Shown: positions 38,101-49,385 of the stretch, in pieces
Numbering within the stretch: the first letter of the stretch is position 1
Layout of the letters: each line of letters opens with the position of its first letter
Source: Corticium candelabrum
Lineage: Eukaryota; Porifera; Homoscleromorpha; Homosclerophorida; Plakinidae
Length of the DNA stretch: 64,000 nucleotides
NCBI RefSeq assembly: GCF_963422355.1
Contig: NC_085102.1
Location: 1,173,176 to 1,237,175 of the forward strand
Reading direction: 5' to 3'
The notes under the pieces: model-generated
Databases searched by the model: none
What the model was told of the DNA's origin: nothing
Seen by the model: the letters and a program-made list of their open reading frames with translations, nothing else
Made by a program: the position numbers and the translations under genes

Positions 38101-40090
38101 TTGCCTTATCTCTACCACATTCGGTAAAGTCAGTCATTTTCTATATTCTACCGTTCATTTGTAGTCGGCTGGCAGCACTGGCAACATCCCGCGAGCCCTC
38201 TAGTGCTTGTTACTGTTCCTAATAAACGCGAGCAATTATCGATTAAGATGAACACCGCCTATTTCTCAATTCAATTACAATAGAGCTGTCCTCAGACTGC
38301 TTTCTTCTCTTCTCCCACTCTCCCTCCCATCACGTGCAGAAAGCAGTCTGGAATACCAACGCTAACTAAAGGAATGCCAATTATTGGGTGTCCAGAATTT
38401 GCTTCAATTCAACAGTATCCATCTACAGACACATTGAACAATAATTACAACCAAGAAAATTAATTACAACCAAGAAAATTAATTACAACAATAATACAAC
38501 AGTGAACAAAGAAGAGGATCTGGGTATACAAGGTCACATAGTGACACACAAAGATCTCAAAAAAATAAATTATTAAATTAATTATCTATAGCCTAAACTG
38601 ACAGTTCTCGACAACTGCTCTCTGGCAAAAGTATTAATTTTGAATATGGGTATGGTCATGGCCGTAGCTATTGGCCGGCTGCACTAGCTCTGTCAATTAC
38701 CCTGTTTACACGAGTATGCATGGCGAGCCGAGCCGAGCCACACCAGCCCATGCCAGCCCAGCATTCTAGCCAGCGTTTCCACAACACACACTCTAGAAGC
38801 GAGTCAATACTTTTAATGGGCGTGTCATTAATGTGAGTTAGTTACTTGAGATTGACATAGCTCACGTTTGCAATGGACAGAAGCCAAGCTGCTCCTGTTC
38901 TTCTCTATGGCTTTACAACAGTCACATTGAGAAATGCGTAGGACTTAGACGAGACGTTGTACTATTTGTAGAAGACGTAGGTCTATTGCAAGGCAACTGT
39001 TGCAGCAACAGAGTTCAAAAGATTTGTTTCTTGCACATCTTGGTCACTCCATAATCGGATAAGACACAAAGTCTTCGCCTTATTCCACACTATTCGACGT
39101 ACTTGACATCAGCCAGTCCAGGCTGGCGTGCTCTGGCCTGGCTAGAAATACCAAGCCGAGCTGGCACGGCTTGGCTCGGCCCACATTTACACGTACCATA
39201 GAAACCAAGCAAGCACAGGCTAGCCCGCTTATAAGTGCTCGTGTAAACAAAGCATGTCGCTCTCCGTATGCTTCATAAAATCAGGGCCATAGCACCCAGT
39301 ACAGCCAAAGTGGTTTTCAGAAAGATTACTTTTGCCAGAGGCACAATACGATCAACTTCCGGTTTGAGGTATAGATGATTAAATACCTAATATGTAATAT
39401 TGGTAATTAGTGACTACACTGTCTACATATAGATATTTTGAAGCTCACATCTAAGATAAATGGTTTCATCAAAACTAAATATTTGTATGGAGCACTCTAG
39501 CTTTGGACTTTTGATACACATGTGAGAATCAGAATCTAACTCTATCCGGGAAACTTTATCGACTTTCATGATAATGTAGCGCACGTTAAGACGGACTGGT
39601 TTAACTTTTCTTTCTTTCAGCCCTGGAAACGCTCTTAGTCTGCAGAGTTTTTCACCCTGCTGAGAAAACAGAATTTGTACAAAACTGGATTGTATTTGGT
39701 ACAACAAAAGAAAAATATGAATACAAAACCTCCAAAATTTAAGCGTTTAGCTAACATTTCAAAATCTTGATTAGTTAGCTAACAGAAATAACTTGACAGT
39801 AAACCACGCCTACGCATATGACACACTGTACCTTCTGGGCTGGGTTGTCGATGTCTGTATCGTCTGAATGCAATGTGATTCAATGATTTGTTAATCTGTA
39901 GTGCTTTCAACAGCGGATACCAGTCAGGTGCACGTACACGGTCCGCGTTCACCTCTATTCTGCCTTGACGAGCACCAGAGAGCACTTCACGAAGAGGACA
40001 AGTATCTTGTAAAGCGCACAGACTCTCGTAATAAGCAGGAAAGTCGACGCTCCCTCTTTGTCGGATCTGAACTGTGGCGATTGAACTCAT
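25283..40090 (-). CDS. CEP78: Centrosomal protein CEP78 orthologue (12 exons read)
   Basis: Twelve exons join in phase: 39,832-40,090; 34,521-34,608; 34,372-34,468; 34,244-34,316; 32,213-32,316; 28,168-28,342; 26,761-26,874; 26,633-26,697; 26,199-26,413; 25,624-25,687; 25,428-25,571; 25,283-25,360. They give 492 residues. The N-terminus (FPAYYESLCALQDTCPL, EVNADRVRAPDWYPLLKALQ) and the leucine-rich repeats (SVDFSGCCLTGKGAK, WKESLRHRQPDLESMSGLKR, DDLWLKAIDLQQCGLTNVG, LVVIDIRLNQLVD) match the order and sequence of animal CEP78 as I remember it. A basic, Ser-rich linker follows (exon 9), then a predicted coiled coil (exons 11-12, QQGDRAVAHIEQDLRRLQ). CEP78 is a centriolar LRR protein acting with the EDD-DYRK2-DDB1-VprBP ligase and in ciliogenesis. 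The final exons lie below 25,283 and are not fully found. The first intron is about 5.2 kb and carries several mobile elements. Confidence 0.93.
28788..29466 (+). mobile_element. Non-autonomous Helitron-like element, copy B
   Basis: It has the same start (A|TCCTATACTATAATACGCC) and body as copy A, and is expanded by a (CA)n tract at 29,170-29,256. It ends about 29,466 in CGCCCATAGCGCGGGGCGCTGGG. A partial extra piece of the same family follows at 29,480-29,590. It lies in a CEP78 intron. Confidence 0.55.
29170..29256. repeat. (CA)n microsatellite inside Helitron-like copy B
   Basis: An 87-base uninterrupted CA tract sits where copies A and C have the short sequence GTCCGTC(A/C)(A/G)TGTGTCACGGAAGG. 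It is therefore an expansion within the element. Confidence 0.95.
29775..30197 (+). mobile_element. Non-autonomous Helitron-like element, copy C (5' diverged)
   Basis: The body matches A and B from TTCCATCTGTCTG through CTGCCTCCGACAGCCAGAAACGAG to GTGTCACGGAAGG. It ends GTACTAG|T like copy A. The TCCTATACTATAATA start is lost. Confidence 0.5.
31050..31241 (+). pseudogene. Fragment resembling an OTU-like protease domain
   Basis: The reading NVSSRAMKPGAWSGIFELAV followed by VASVLYQPVHAVYSKRFG resembles the G-x-W-G/S-G-x-x-E-L...L-x-x-P-I/V-x-V-Y-S core of OTU-like peptidases found in some transposon proteins. It is short, isolated and within a CEP78 intron, so it is at best a relic. Similarity is judged by eye only. 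Confidence 0.3.
31772..31840. repeat. (TA)n microsatellite
   Basis: About 65 bases of alternating TA with a few CATATG-type interruptions at the end. Confidence 0.95.
32008..32187. repeat. Two (CA)n microsatellites beside CEP78 exon 5
   Basis: CA tracts at 32,008-32,052 and 32,153-32,187. The second ends only 26 bases beyond the exon 5 donor (32,213, minus strand), so on the transcript an intronic (GT)n tract closely follows the splice donor. Confidence 0.9.
33898..34103. mobile_element. Probable MITE with imperfect GGCC...GCGGAGTA inverted ends
   Basis: The left end AGGGCCGGTGGAGCGGAGTA and the inverse of the right end AAGGCCAGCGGAGTA match apart from a short gap. The interior has no coding capacity. 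Such GGGCCGGxGGAGC ends are common in invertebrate dispersed repeats. Confidence 0.4.
35000..36305. other. Intron 1 of CEP78, no further gene
   Basis: No exon or named repeat is supported. Short open frames at 35,661-35,915 and 36,142-36,324 have no recognisable motif. Confidence 0.3.
36306..36706 (-). repeat. Dispersed repeat, inverted copy of 57,118-57,512
   Basis: About 400 bases match 57,118-57,512 in the opposite orientation with only scattered differences (AACCAAGTATTGCTAAA at one end, TTGCATGCAACGTGCATA at the other). No terminal repeats of its own were found. Confidence 0.85.
37649..38365. mobile_element. Mutator-like MITE with about 92-bp TIRs and a 9-bp target duplication
   Basis: The ends TAGTCTCGGTATTC... 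(from 37,649) and the inverse TAGCGTTGGTATTC... (to 38,365) match over about 92 bases, sharing CTGCACGTGATGGGAGGGAG and AAGAAAGCAGTCTG. A perfect 9-base duplication ACTAAAGGA flanks it (37,640-37,648 and 38,366-38,374). Long TIRs with a 9-bp duplication are the Mutator/MULE pattern. It is non-coding and lies in CEP78 intron 1. Confidence 0.75.
38702..39251. mobile_element. TIR element with TGTTTACACGAG ends
   Basis: A perfect 12-base inverted terminus TGTTTACACGAG lies about 550 bases apart. Subterminal GAGCCGAGCC-type repeats on the left mirror GGCTTGGCTCGGC on the right. There is no coding capacity and no clear target duplication. Confidence 0.5.
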
Positions 40091-40817
40091 GATTGACTGT
40101 TAGTGCGCGCTATTGAGTTGCTCGCGGACTCCTAAATGATGTATTTTATAAGCGCGCATGCGCTACGATTGCAGTACCATACCTCTGAACTCTCACGATT
40201 CTGTCGTGAAACTCAGGATTTACGGGCATGTCTCACGATCTCACGACTTGCAGCCAATTCTCACGATTGCCAGTCTTTTCTCCCAACAAGCCTACCGTAA
40301 GACTCGGACAGTCGTTTGCACAGGCTCGCTAAAAAAGTAGTCGATGCAACATACGGGAACTTGAACTGTCTGGCGACGGTGCTTGTCGAAGTTTACCGAA
40401 ACTGCAATTGTAGCAACCTTAGCTTGACAAACGATTAAAAAGCCAAGAATTTAGTTACCGACCAGATACGGTCTAACGCAATCTCATACTGCAACGTCTT
40501 GATTGTTCTAGTTGAGGCTCTACAGAGACTTCAGTCAGGTTTTCTTTCCTTGCAAATTACAGCGTCTAAGTCCTCGCGGTAGGTTTGTGTCGGAAAACGT
40601 GCAATCTTTTCAAAGTTGGTGCACTAAGCATGTCCGACCGTGACTCGGCCTGCACCTAAAATTATGCTCAATTAGCATGCAGGTTAGCTACAATGTACGC
40701 GTCTAGCCACAATACAACACAACACAACACAAATGCATACTAAAACCAGCAGCATACAACGCAACACGTATGCATACACATTCAGTAGCTATAGTCACTC
40801 AGTCAATAAGACGATGG

Positions 40818-43800
40818 TTAGTCTTCTTGTTTGTCGTCTTTTCGATTTGCAGTTACGCCACCAAGCGAATCACTTCCTCTATTGGATTGATCACAACCTG
40901 GTTGCTGACCAGCCTCATTGCCTTCGAAGGTCGCACCATTGTCTCCCTTCTTAGCCTCAGCGTCTTTTGCCTGCCTGGCAAATTCGAAAATATCCCTCAT
41001 TGAATATCGAGAAATTGGGGGAAAATCATCTTTTCTTAGAGCATACTGCTCCGACTCTTCCCTTAGAGCCCGTCCGAGGTCTTCAACGCGAACGTTCTTA
41101 AACAAGAATTCTGCAGCAACAAAATATGTCACGTGATGAATCTTAACCAACCACGATTACTCACTGCAAATCTTTTCAGGGATAGTGCTGTTTTGGCCTT
41201 TGTTAATAGCTGTCATTCTCCAGATTGATGTTCTTTCAAAGCCGAGAGCCTCGACAGCATCTTCAGCCTACAGAGCAATTATTAGTCAGTTGCAAACAAA
41301 ATACAAACAAATCACAAAGGCACCTGGCCCTTGATTTTCAAAAAGTTAAACCAGCTGCTTGAATTCGCTCCATCTATTGACAACATGCTCATGTGACGAA
41401 CTCCAGCAGCTTTAGCAATCTCAGCAGAACGCGCAACCAAATGAAAGTCGACGAGTCTCAAAGTATCCTTTGCAAAGTATTACGCAAATCGTGCCACGTC
41501 AACATTATATAAACGATATCAAGTGCATGCGATTACTATTGCCCTGCCAGGCTGACGTCTAGCTTCGGCAAGAGTACTTCCAAGAGCCACAAAAAGCACA
41601 TCCTTGCCCTCGAAGTAAGATTTCCAGTTCTCTACCGTAAACTTCTCCAAATCATAATCTAAAAGTAAACAGCTACGTACTTACATCAAAAACATAGAGA
41701 AACACTAATAATATAAACTATTTGCAACATTCTGACAACACAACCATTCACTTTCTAGCAAACAGACGTTGCAATACACGTAGAAGGGTATGTAATAGTT
41801 CTGTAGATTTCATATGATTAGCATCTTTCTTTCTATCGCAGTAAAGTGCAGGTTCAGTCACAGGTACATAGTATGACGTCGTCCCGTCTTTGTCGCATTG
41901 CACAAGTGGCCCCACGTGCACTACTTCCTAAGTCATCTTGCAATGCGCCAGCTCGGCTCACTGTTACCGTTGATCGATATGTAAATCAACAATGTCTATT
42001 GTCTGATCTGTGCAGTCTTCACGTTAATTACGTATCGCAATACTGCTACAACTTTAGACTGTACACCTTTACTAAGTTAATTTTTCCTACCAACAATTTC
42101 TTGTTTCAGCTTTTTAAGATCGGACTCCGTAGCTTTGAAATGTTCAGGAATAGTAGTTGTTCTTCTCCCCAACGATAGCGCTTCAGTGTAAACCTGAGAA
42201 AATACGCAACACACCATCACAACTAAACACATCGTGTATTTTGTCTATTGTATATTCCTCAGCGTAGCATCGTAGGTTTCGCAGCCGGTCCGAGCGAGCG
42301 TTTCATGCTCTTTCGACTTAGCAGCTGGAGCGAATGCAGTGTTCTCGCCAGTACGTACCGTCAGTCCGCCAAAATGACGGGTGGGAGAGGAAAGGTACGT
42401 TTGGAGTGGGGAAAAACAACATTTATTAACGGTTGTGACAGAATTGGAAAGCCTTAGCATGCATAGCGTGGGATGACGAATCTAGAGACATTAGTGGTCT
42501 TGATAGTCCCAAAGTTGCTACAGAACAATACATATTCACATCTGGTAATCTTAGGGAGTGCGTGGTCTCCTCGTTTGTGTTTGAGGTGAATTCCTGTTGA
42601 CCTTTCACACAAGAAGTGCTAATGAGTGACTGTGGTTGCAGCAGGTGTTCTACTAATTACTGTTTATCTTCAATCTCATGTTTTATACTGCACACCTTTA
42701 CTCAGCTCATAACTCCAGTTCTAAGTCAATTTGTCATCGTAAATAATCTACTGTATTACAGTGCGTGGTGGTCTGGCATGCAGGGCTATAGGTGTGTGGA
42801 AGCGCGAGGCTTCCTCTACTAAGCGACCACCTGTCCTAAGCGACCAATACCCCTGTGTCCCACAGGTGGTCTCTTAGTACAAGTTTCACTGTATCTGTCT
42901 GTCCGTCTGTGTTAAGTTGCATCTGATTCTAATACAACTAGGGAACGGAAAAAGTAATTTTATGATGTCATTACCAAATATGTCCACGTCAAAACATTTG
43001 ATAATGTCATTAATGACGTCATTATATTTAACTAGTGGTATACGACCGTGGTATGGTATTTACTGACATAGAAATTGATATCGGCAAACATTGACTATCA
43101 GCAGTGTTAGATGCAGAACAGTGGACTAAAGGATTGATCATACTCTAGTACGGGACGTGTGAATAGTTGACTGTAGGTGGCACTCAACTCCTGAAGGTGT
43201 TTCTTGATTGTCACGCACACACAGTCCCTAGCTACAATACAAAAGGATGGGGCGACGGAAGTTCGTTTTCGTCGCGGTTTGCACACTTAGACGAATCGTT
43301 GTTAGACTCATCTGTAGTCGGACAGGGAAACGATTTTCTAGTTAATTAAAGGTAGGTTCTATCATGAAACGTGGTCGTGGGGAGGAAAAATTTGAGATTT
43401 GTGTGTGTACACACACATATATATATATATACCAAAAGCTCGATGGAGAGCCATATAGGTCCACGCCCATTTCTGTTGTGCGACCCGGATTAGAAGCCTC
43501 GCTACGCTCGGCAATAATATTGCTACAGTACTGTATTATGGCGCGCCATTTGTGCCGTAATTCGCTATTTCTACTTAAGTAGAAATAATTCTACTTAAGT
43601 GAAATTCAATTCTACTTAAGTGAAATTCAATTCTACTTAAGTGGAATTCATTTCTACTTAAGTAGAAATCAGCACTTCTACTGAAGTAGAAATCCATTTC
43701 TACTTAAGTGAAATTTGTTATTTCCACTTCAGTTGAATTGAATTCCACTTAAGTGGAAATGAATTCTACTTTAGTGAAAATAGACCACTGAATTCTACTT

Positions 43801-45180
43801 AAGTAGAATCATTTTTACTGAAGTCAACTGATTACTACTTAAGTGGAAATGAATTCTACTTAAGTGGAAATGAATTCTACTTAAGTGGAAATGAATTCTA
43901 CTTAAGTGGAAATGAATTCTACTTAAGTGGAAATGAATTCTACTTAAGTGGAAATGAATTCTACTTAAGTGGAAATGAATTCTACTTAAGTGGAAATGAA
44001 TTCTACTTAAGTGGAAATGAATTCTACTTAAGTGGAAATGAATTCTACTTAAGTGGAAATGAATACTACTTAAGTGGAAATGAATTCTACTTAAGTGGAA
44101 ATGAATTCTACTTAAGTGGAAATGAATACTACTTAAGTGGAAATGAATTCTACTTAAGTGGAAATGAATTCTACTTAAGTGGAAATGAATACTACTTAAG
44201 TGGAAATGAATTCTACTTAAGTGGAAATGAATTCTACTTAAGTGGAAATGAATTCTACTTAAGTGGAAATGAATACTACTTAAGTGGAAATGAATTCTAC
44301 TTAAGTGGAAATGAATTCTACTTAAGTGGAAATGAATACTACTTAAGTGGAAATGAATTCTACTTAAGTGGAAATGAATTCTACTTAAGTGGAAATGAAT
44401 ACTACTTAAGTGGAAATGAATTCTACTTAAGTGGAAATGAATTCTACTTAAGTGGAAATGAATACTACTTAAGTGGAAATGAATTCTACTTAAGTGGAAA
44501 TGAATACTACTTAAGTGGAAATGAATACTACTTAAGTGGAAATGAATTCTACTTAAGTGGAAATGCATACTACTTAAGTGGAAATGAATTCTACTTAAGT
44601 GGAAATGAATACTACTTAAGTGGAAATGAATTCTACTTAAGTGGAAATGAATACTACTTAAGTGGAAATGAATACTACTTAAGTGGAAATGAATTCTACT
44701 TAAGTGGAAATGAATTCTACTTAAGTGGAAATGAATTCTACTTAAGTGGAAATGAATACTACTTAAGTGGAAATGAATACTACTTAAGTGGAAATGAATA
44801 CTACTTAAGTGGAAATGAATTCTACTTAAGTGGAAATGAATTCTACTTAAGTGGAAATGAATACTACTTAAGTGGAAATGAATTCTACTTAAGTGGAAAT
44901 GAATTCTACTTAAGTGGAAATGAATTCTACTTAAGTGGAAATGAATACTACTTAAGTAGAAATGAAACCCCACAACAGCAAGGTGATATTTAACACTACT
45001 GCTGCGGAACGCTTTAGTCCAACTTGATAATATTGTCGGCGTTGGTGGCCTGTCAGGTGACAATTTATAAATAATTTTTTGGGACAGTAATGTAAATGCT
45101 TCGGCGCGAAGAAAAATGTAGTATGGCGAGCCATTACAGTACTGCTAATATAGGTGTTTCTGAAATAATGGTGTTATCGT

Positions 45181-45232
<52 letters not shown>

Positions 45233-45307
45233 TTTTATTTTTACTTTTACATTTAAACAGAACTAACTACCAAATTCTACACTACGCTACGGTGGGTATA
45301 TCCCAAC

Positions 45308-45392
<85 letters not shown>

Positions 45393-46832
45393 TATGCGTC
45401 TTCGTTCAACTTCGAGTTTGGTTGAACATGTATTTTGCAGCTTCCTGCACGTTTGACGGAACGTTTAAAATAATACAGCTTTGCCGTCCTCTGTCATCAT
45501 TGTGTGCCCGAGAAAGACTATATTTTATGGAGAGAATTCGTAACACTTACTATTACTACTGATATTGATCGTGCTTCCCGCCATGCAATTAAAATTGGAA
45601 AATATAAATATATTCTATTAATATATTCTATTAATATATTAATATTCTATAAATATATATATATATATATTCTATTAATACATTCTTCTCTCCGCCAAAC
45701 ATTTGCAGCATGCATTTCCTAGCAGAGAAAACTTACTGACGGCTTTTCTTCCGGCTCTAATTAATTGATGGATAGTAGCGTAACCGTAAACAAGGATTAC
45801 CCTGTTTGCTGGCCAATGTCTGAAGTATTGACTACTAGCTAGTAATGTATTTGTATTAGATACACTTCTGAACAGCACGCTTTTCTAACACTGCTCGTAA
45901 TCAGTCGGATAATTAGTTGCCCAAACCGGATAATCGGTTCCAGACGCTTTCCGTATGTACTACTGCTCGTGATAGGTATTGGGGTCAAAAGTAAGCTACC
46001 GATGCTTCTTCATCACGCAGCTTGATTGCAGACGTACACGTAAACGTCGACAATGACAGCCTAGAACGTATAAAGTGATACGGTAATACTACTTACGAAC
46101 TCTACAGTCATTGCATGGATGTGTATACAATAGCACTAAACTTTACTTAAAAAATTAGTTTTCTATATATCATTTGTGTTGAGTAGAGTTCAGAAGACAT
46201 TCTACGTGCATGCATGTCTACTTCGATCGAGATCGAGACGCAGGACTTCGACGCCAAGCCATCGAGGTAATGCTGACGCCCGGATAGTAGTACCGTATAG
46301 TATAGTATCGTATAGGAGGACTGTTAGTGGTACCGCGTAGTAGTACCGTATAGTAAAGTATCGTACTGTAGGACCGTTAGTAGTACCGTATAGTAGTACC
46401 GTATAGTAGTACCGCATAGTAGTACCGTATAGTATAGTATCGTATAGTAGGACCGTTAGTAGTACCGTGTAGTATAGTATCGTATATTAGTACCGTTAGG
46501 AGTACCAGTAGTACCGTATGGCATTACCGTTAGTAGTACCGTATAGTAGTACCGTATAGCAGTGCTGTTAGTAGTACCGTATAGCAGTACCGTTAGTAGT
46601 ACCGTTTGTAGTACCGTATAGTAGTAGTAATATATTTGAATAAATCATAGTACGATACATTTCAACAAACTAAATACTAGTAATGGTAGTTCTATTTCTA
46701 AACCATGAAGAAACACCCAAGTGCAGCAAACAAACAAACAATGACAAAACACTAACCATATTAACCATGGCCGTCACCTATTCATTTAGGTGGGCCTCAC
46801 TCTCAACAAGTCCTAATAAGTCAGGTTTGACA

Positions 46833-46889
<57 letters not shown>

Positions 46890-49330
46890 GATCTAGTACC
46901 ACGAATGCAAAGAATAGATGATCGAAGCAAGGCAAAGCTCAGGCGGCATCGAATCAGTTGCATCATTTTGCTGTAGTTCTCTCTCTATTTTTTAGCAAGA
47001 AGGCTTGCCAGTCGCTTGTAAAAGGTTGTGGCTTCAAGGCCTGTGCTTTCTGTGGAACTAAAAACCAGTGGAGCGAATGATCCATGCTCAACTTCACATA
47101 TGCGGTCAGCATAAGTACGCTTCTTCTCATTCTCTTGAACAGTAAAAACTGACTTCAGATTAGAGTGTTTGAAGTTGGAGCGAGCATTAGGATAGAAAAC
47201 CCTTACACCAAAAATGCTCTCTCACCAGTTCTCCAAACTTTTCTGGCAGAGATATCAACCCTAGACTCTGACTCAACTTTGGCGGTTGCATATCTGAATG
47301 TTTCACCTGACAAGGGCTGCAAGGCTGGTTCGATGTCAACATTATGGCAAACTTCCTTCAGTAAATCAGCTGTTATGTCTCTCACTTCATTATGCCTCAA
47401 AGTAGGGAAGCCACCTTTTCTGCAGATCATTGAATGATCAATGCTAAAAGGTTGTCCACACTCACAAGGTGAAGGGACATTGGGCAATGGCCAATGATAT
47501 CTGAGGCACAGGTCATCCCTGAAGTCCCCTTTTGAAAGATGGAAACCGTGTTCTGCAATGGGTTGAACGGTGAGCCAACTGGATGTCCCCTTCTCTGAAG
47601 CCAACTCAACACAACGCTTTATTAAAGTTGATGACCCTCTCTCTTGCAGTGATTCCAACAACTGATGCTGGAAGGTTTGCTTGTTGGATTTCATTTCAGA
47701 TTTTTCTTTTGGCCTCAACTGTAGACACAGTATAGCGATGTTCTTGGGCAACGATCAACGCTGCAAGCGGTGCTGTGATATGTTGCGAGGCACAGAAATG
47801 AAGGTCTGACATTTCATGGGGTCATGAATGTTCAGCCCACCAAGACTGCATGGCAAAGACAGGTCATCCCTCATCTCAGGACCGAAAACATTTTGACCCG
47901 TACCGTATAGTAGGATCGTATAGTAGCAAATTGACAATTACTGTAGCTGCCTAAAGAAGTTATCATTTCTTCTTTCAGAAGAAAGGACATACCATACAGG
48001 CCAGCAATTGTCTGGATATAAGGTGCAGAGAAGTGTTCGCTTTTTAAGATCTTCATTTTATGTTTGCTAAAGCTAAAAATCATGTATTTATCCAGTAGCT
48101 TAATTCTGTGCGCGCAGAGAGTGGGCTTTACGTACAAGTAATCTAGATATATGTTTTGATTAAAATTGTAATCTACAAATAATGTTTTTTGGTTGGTGGT
48201 TGCAGTATCATTGTTATTTACGTCATAATAATGTTATAGTGTAGTTTGTAATCTATTCGCATAAACCATTTCATTCAGTAGATTGAATATAGTAGTACCG
48301 TGACTGTGTATATTACAGAGGTGAGCGCGACACTTTAGTGATAGGGTGTTATCTGACTGAAAGCACTATATGCCTTTCTCAAGTACATTTATACAGTTTA
48401 GTTCGTACAGCACATGCTAAAAAATTTCTCTATTTATCCGGGCGTCAGCATTGCCTCGATGGCTTGACGTCGAAGTCCTGCGTCTCGATCTCGATCGAAG
48501 TAGACATGCATGCACGTAGAACGTCTTCTGAACTCTACTCAACACAAATGATATATAGAAAACTAATTTTTTAAGTAAAGTTTAGTGCTATTGTATACAC
48601 ATCCATGCAATGACTGTAGAGTTCGTAAGTAGTATTACCGTATCACTTTATACGTTCTAGGATGTCATTGTCGACGTTTACGTGTACGTCTGCAATCAAG
48701 CTGCGTGATGAAGAAGCATCGGTAGCTTACTTTTGACCCCAATACCTATCACGAGCAGTAGTACATACGGAAAGCGTCTGGAACCGATTATCCGGTTTGG
48801 GCAACTAATTATCCGACTGATTACGAGCAGTGTTAGAAAAGCGTGCTGTTCAGAAGTGTATCTAATACAAATACATTACTAGCTAGTAGTCAATACTTCA
48901 GACATTGGCCAGCAAACAGGGTAATCCTTGTTTACGGTTACGCTACTATCCATCAATTAATTAGAGCCGGAAGAAAAGCCGTCAGTAAGTTTTCTCTGCT
49001 AGGAAATGCATGCTGCAAATGTTTGGCGGAGAGAAGAATGTATTAATAGAATATATATATATATATATATTTATAGAATATTAATATATTAATAGAATAT
49101 ATTAATAGAATATATTTATATTTTCCAATCTTAATTGCATGGCGGGAAGCACGATCAATATCAGTAGTAATAGTAAGTGTTACGAATTCTCTCCATAAAA
49201 TATAGTCTTTCTCGGGCACACAATGATGACAGAGGACGGCAAAGCTGTATTATTTTAAACGTTCCGTCAAACGTGCAGGAAGCTGCAAAATACATGTTCA
49301 ACCAAACTCGAAGTTGAACGAAGACGCATA

Positions 49331-49385
<55 letters not shown>

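Noticed and set aside
39423..39707. Open frame between CEP78 exons 1 and 2 as an extra exon
   Set aside because: Exon 1 joins exon 2 at 34,608 in phase and the joined protein aligns with CEP78 without a gap, so this stretch is intronic.
43836..44955. CRISPR-like regularly spaced repeats
   Set aside because: The units are contiguous, without unique spacers, and the genome is eukaryotic.
43795..45063. 422-codon open frame of [14 protein letters not shown] heptads (and 212 codons at 49,503-50,141)
   Set aside because: Pure consequence of a 21-bp satellite, which is a multiple of three and has no stop in this frame. The copy number differs between arms and the flanking sequence has no gene structure.
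45675..45878. 67-codon open frame present identically in both foldback arms, as a conserved gene
   Set aside because: Identity is explained by the arms being copies of each other. The sequence lacks recognisable motifs.
46202..46417. Tyr-rich open frame ([11 protein letters not shown] repeats)
   Set aside because: Translation of the GTACCGTATAGTA tandem repeat.
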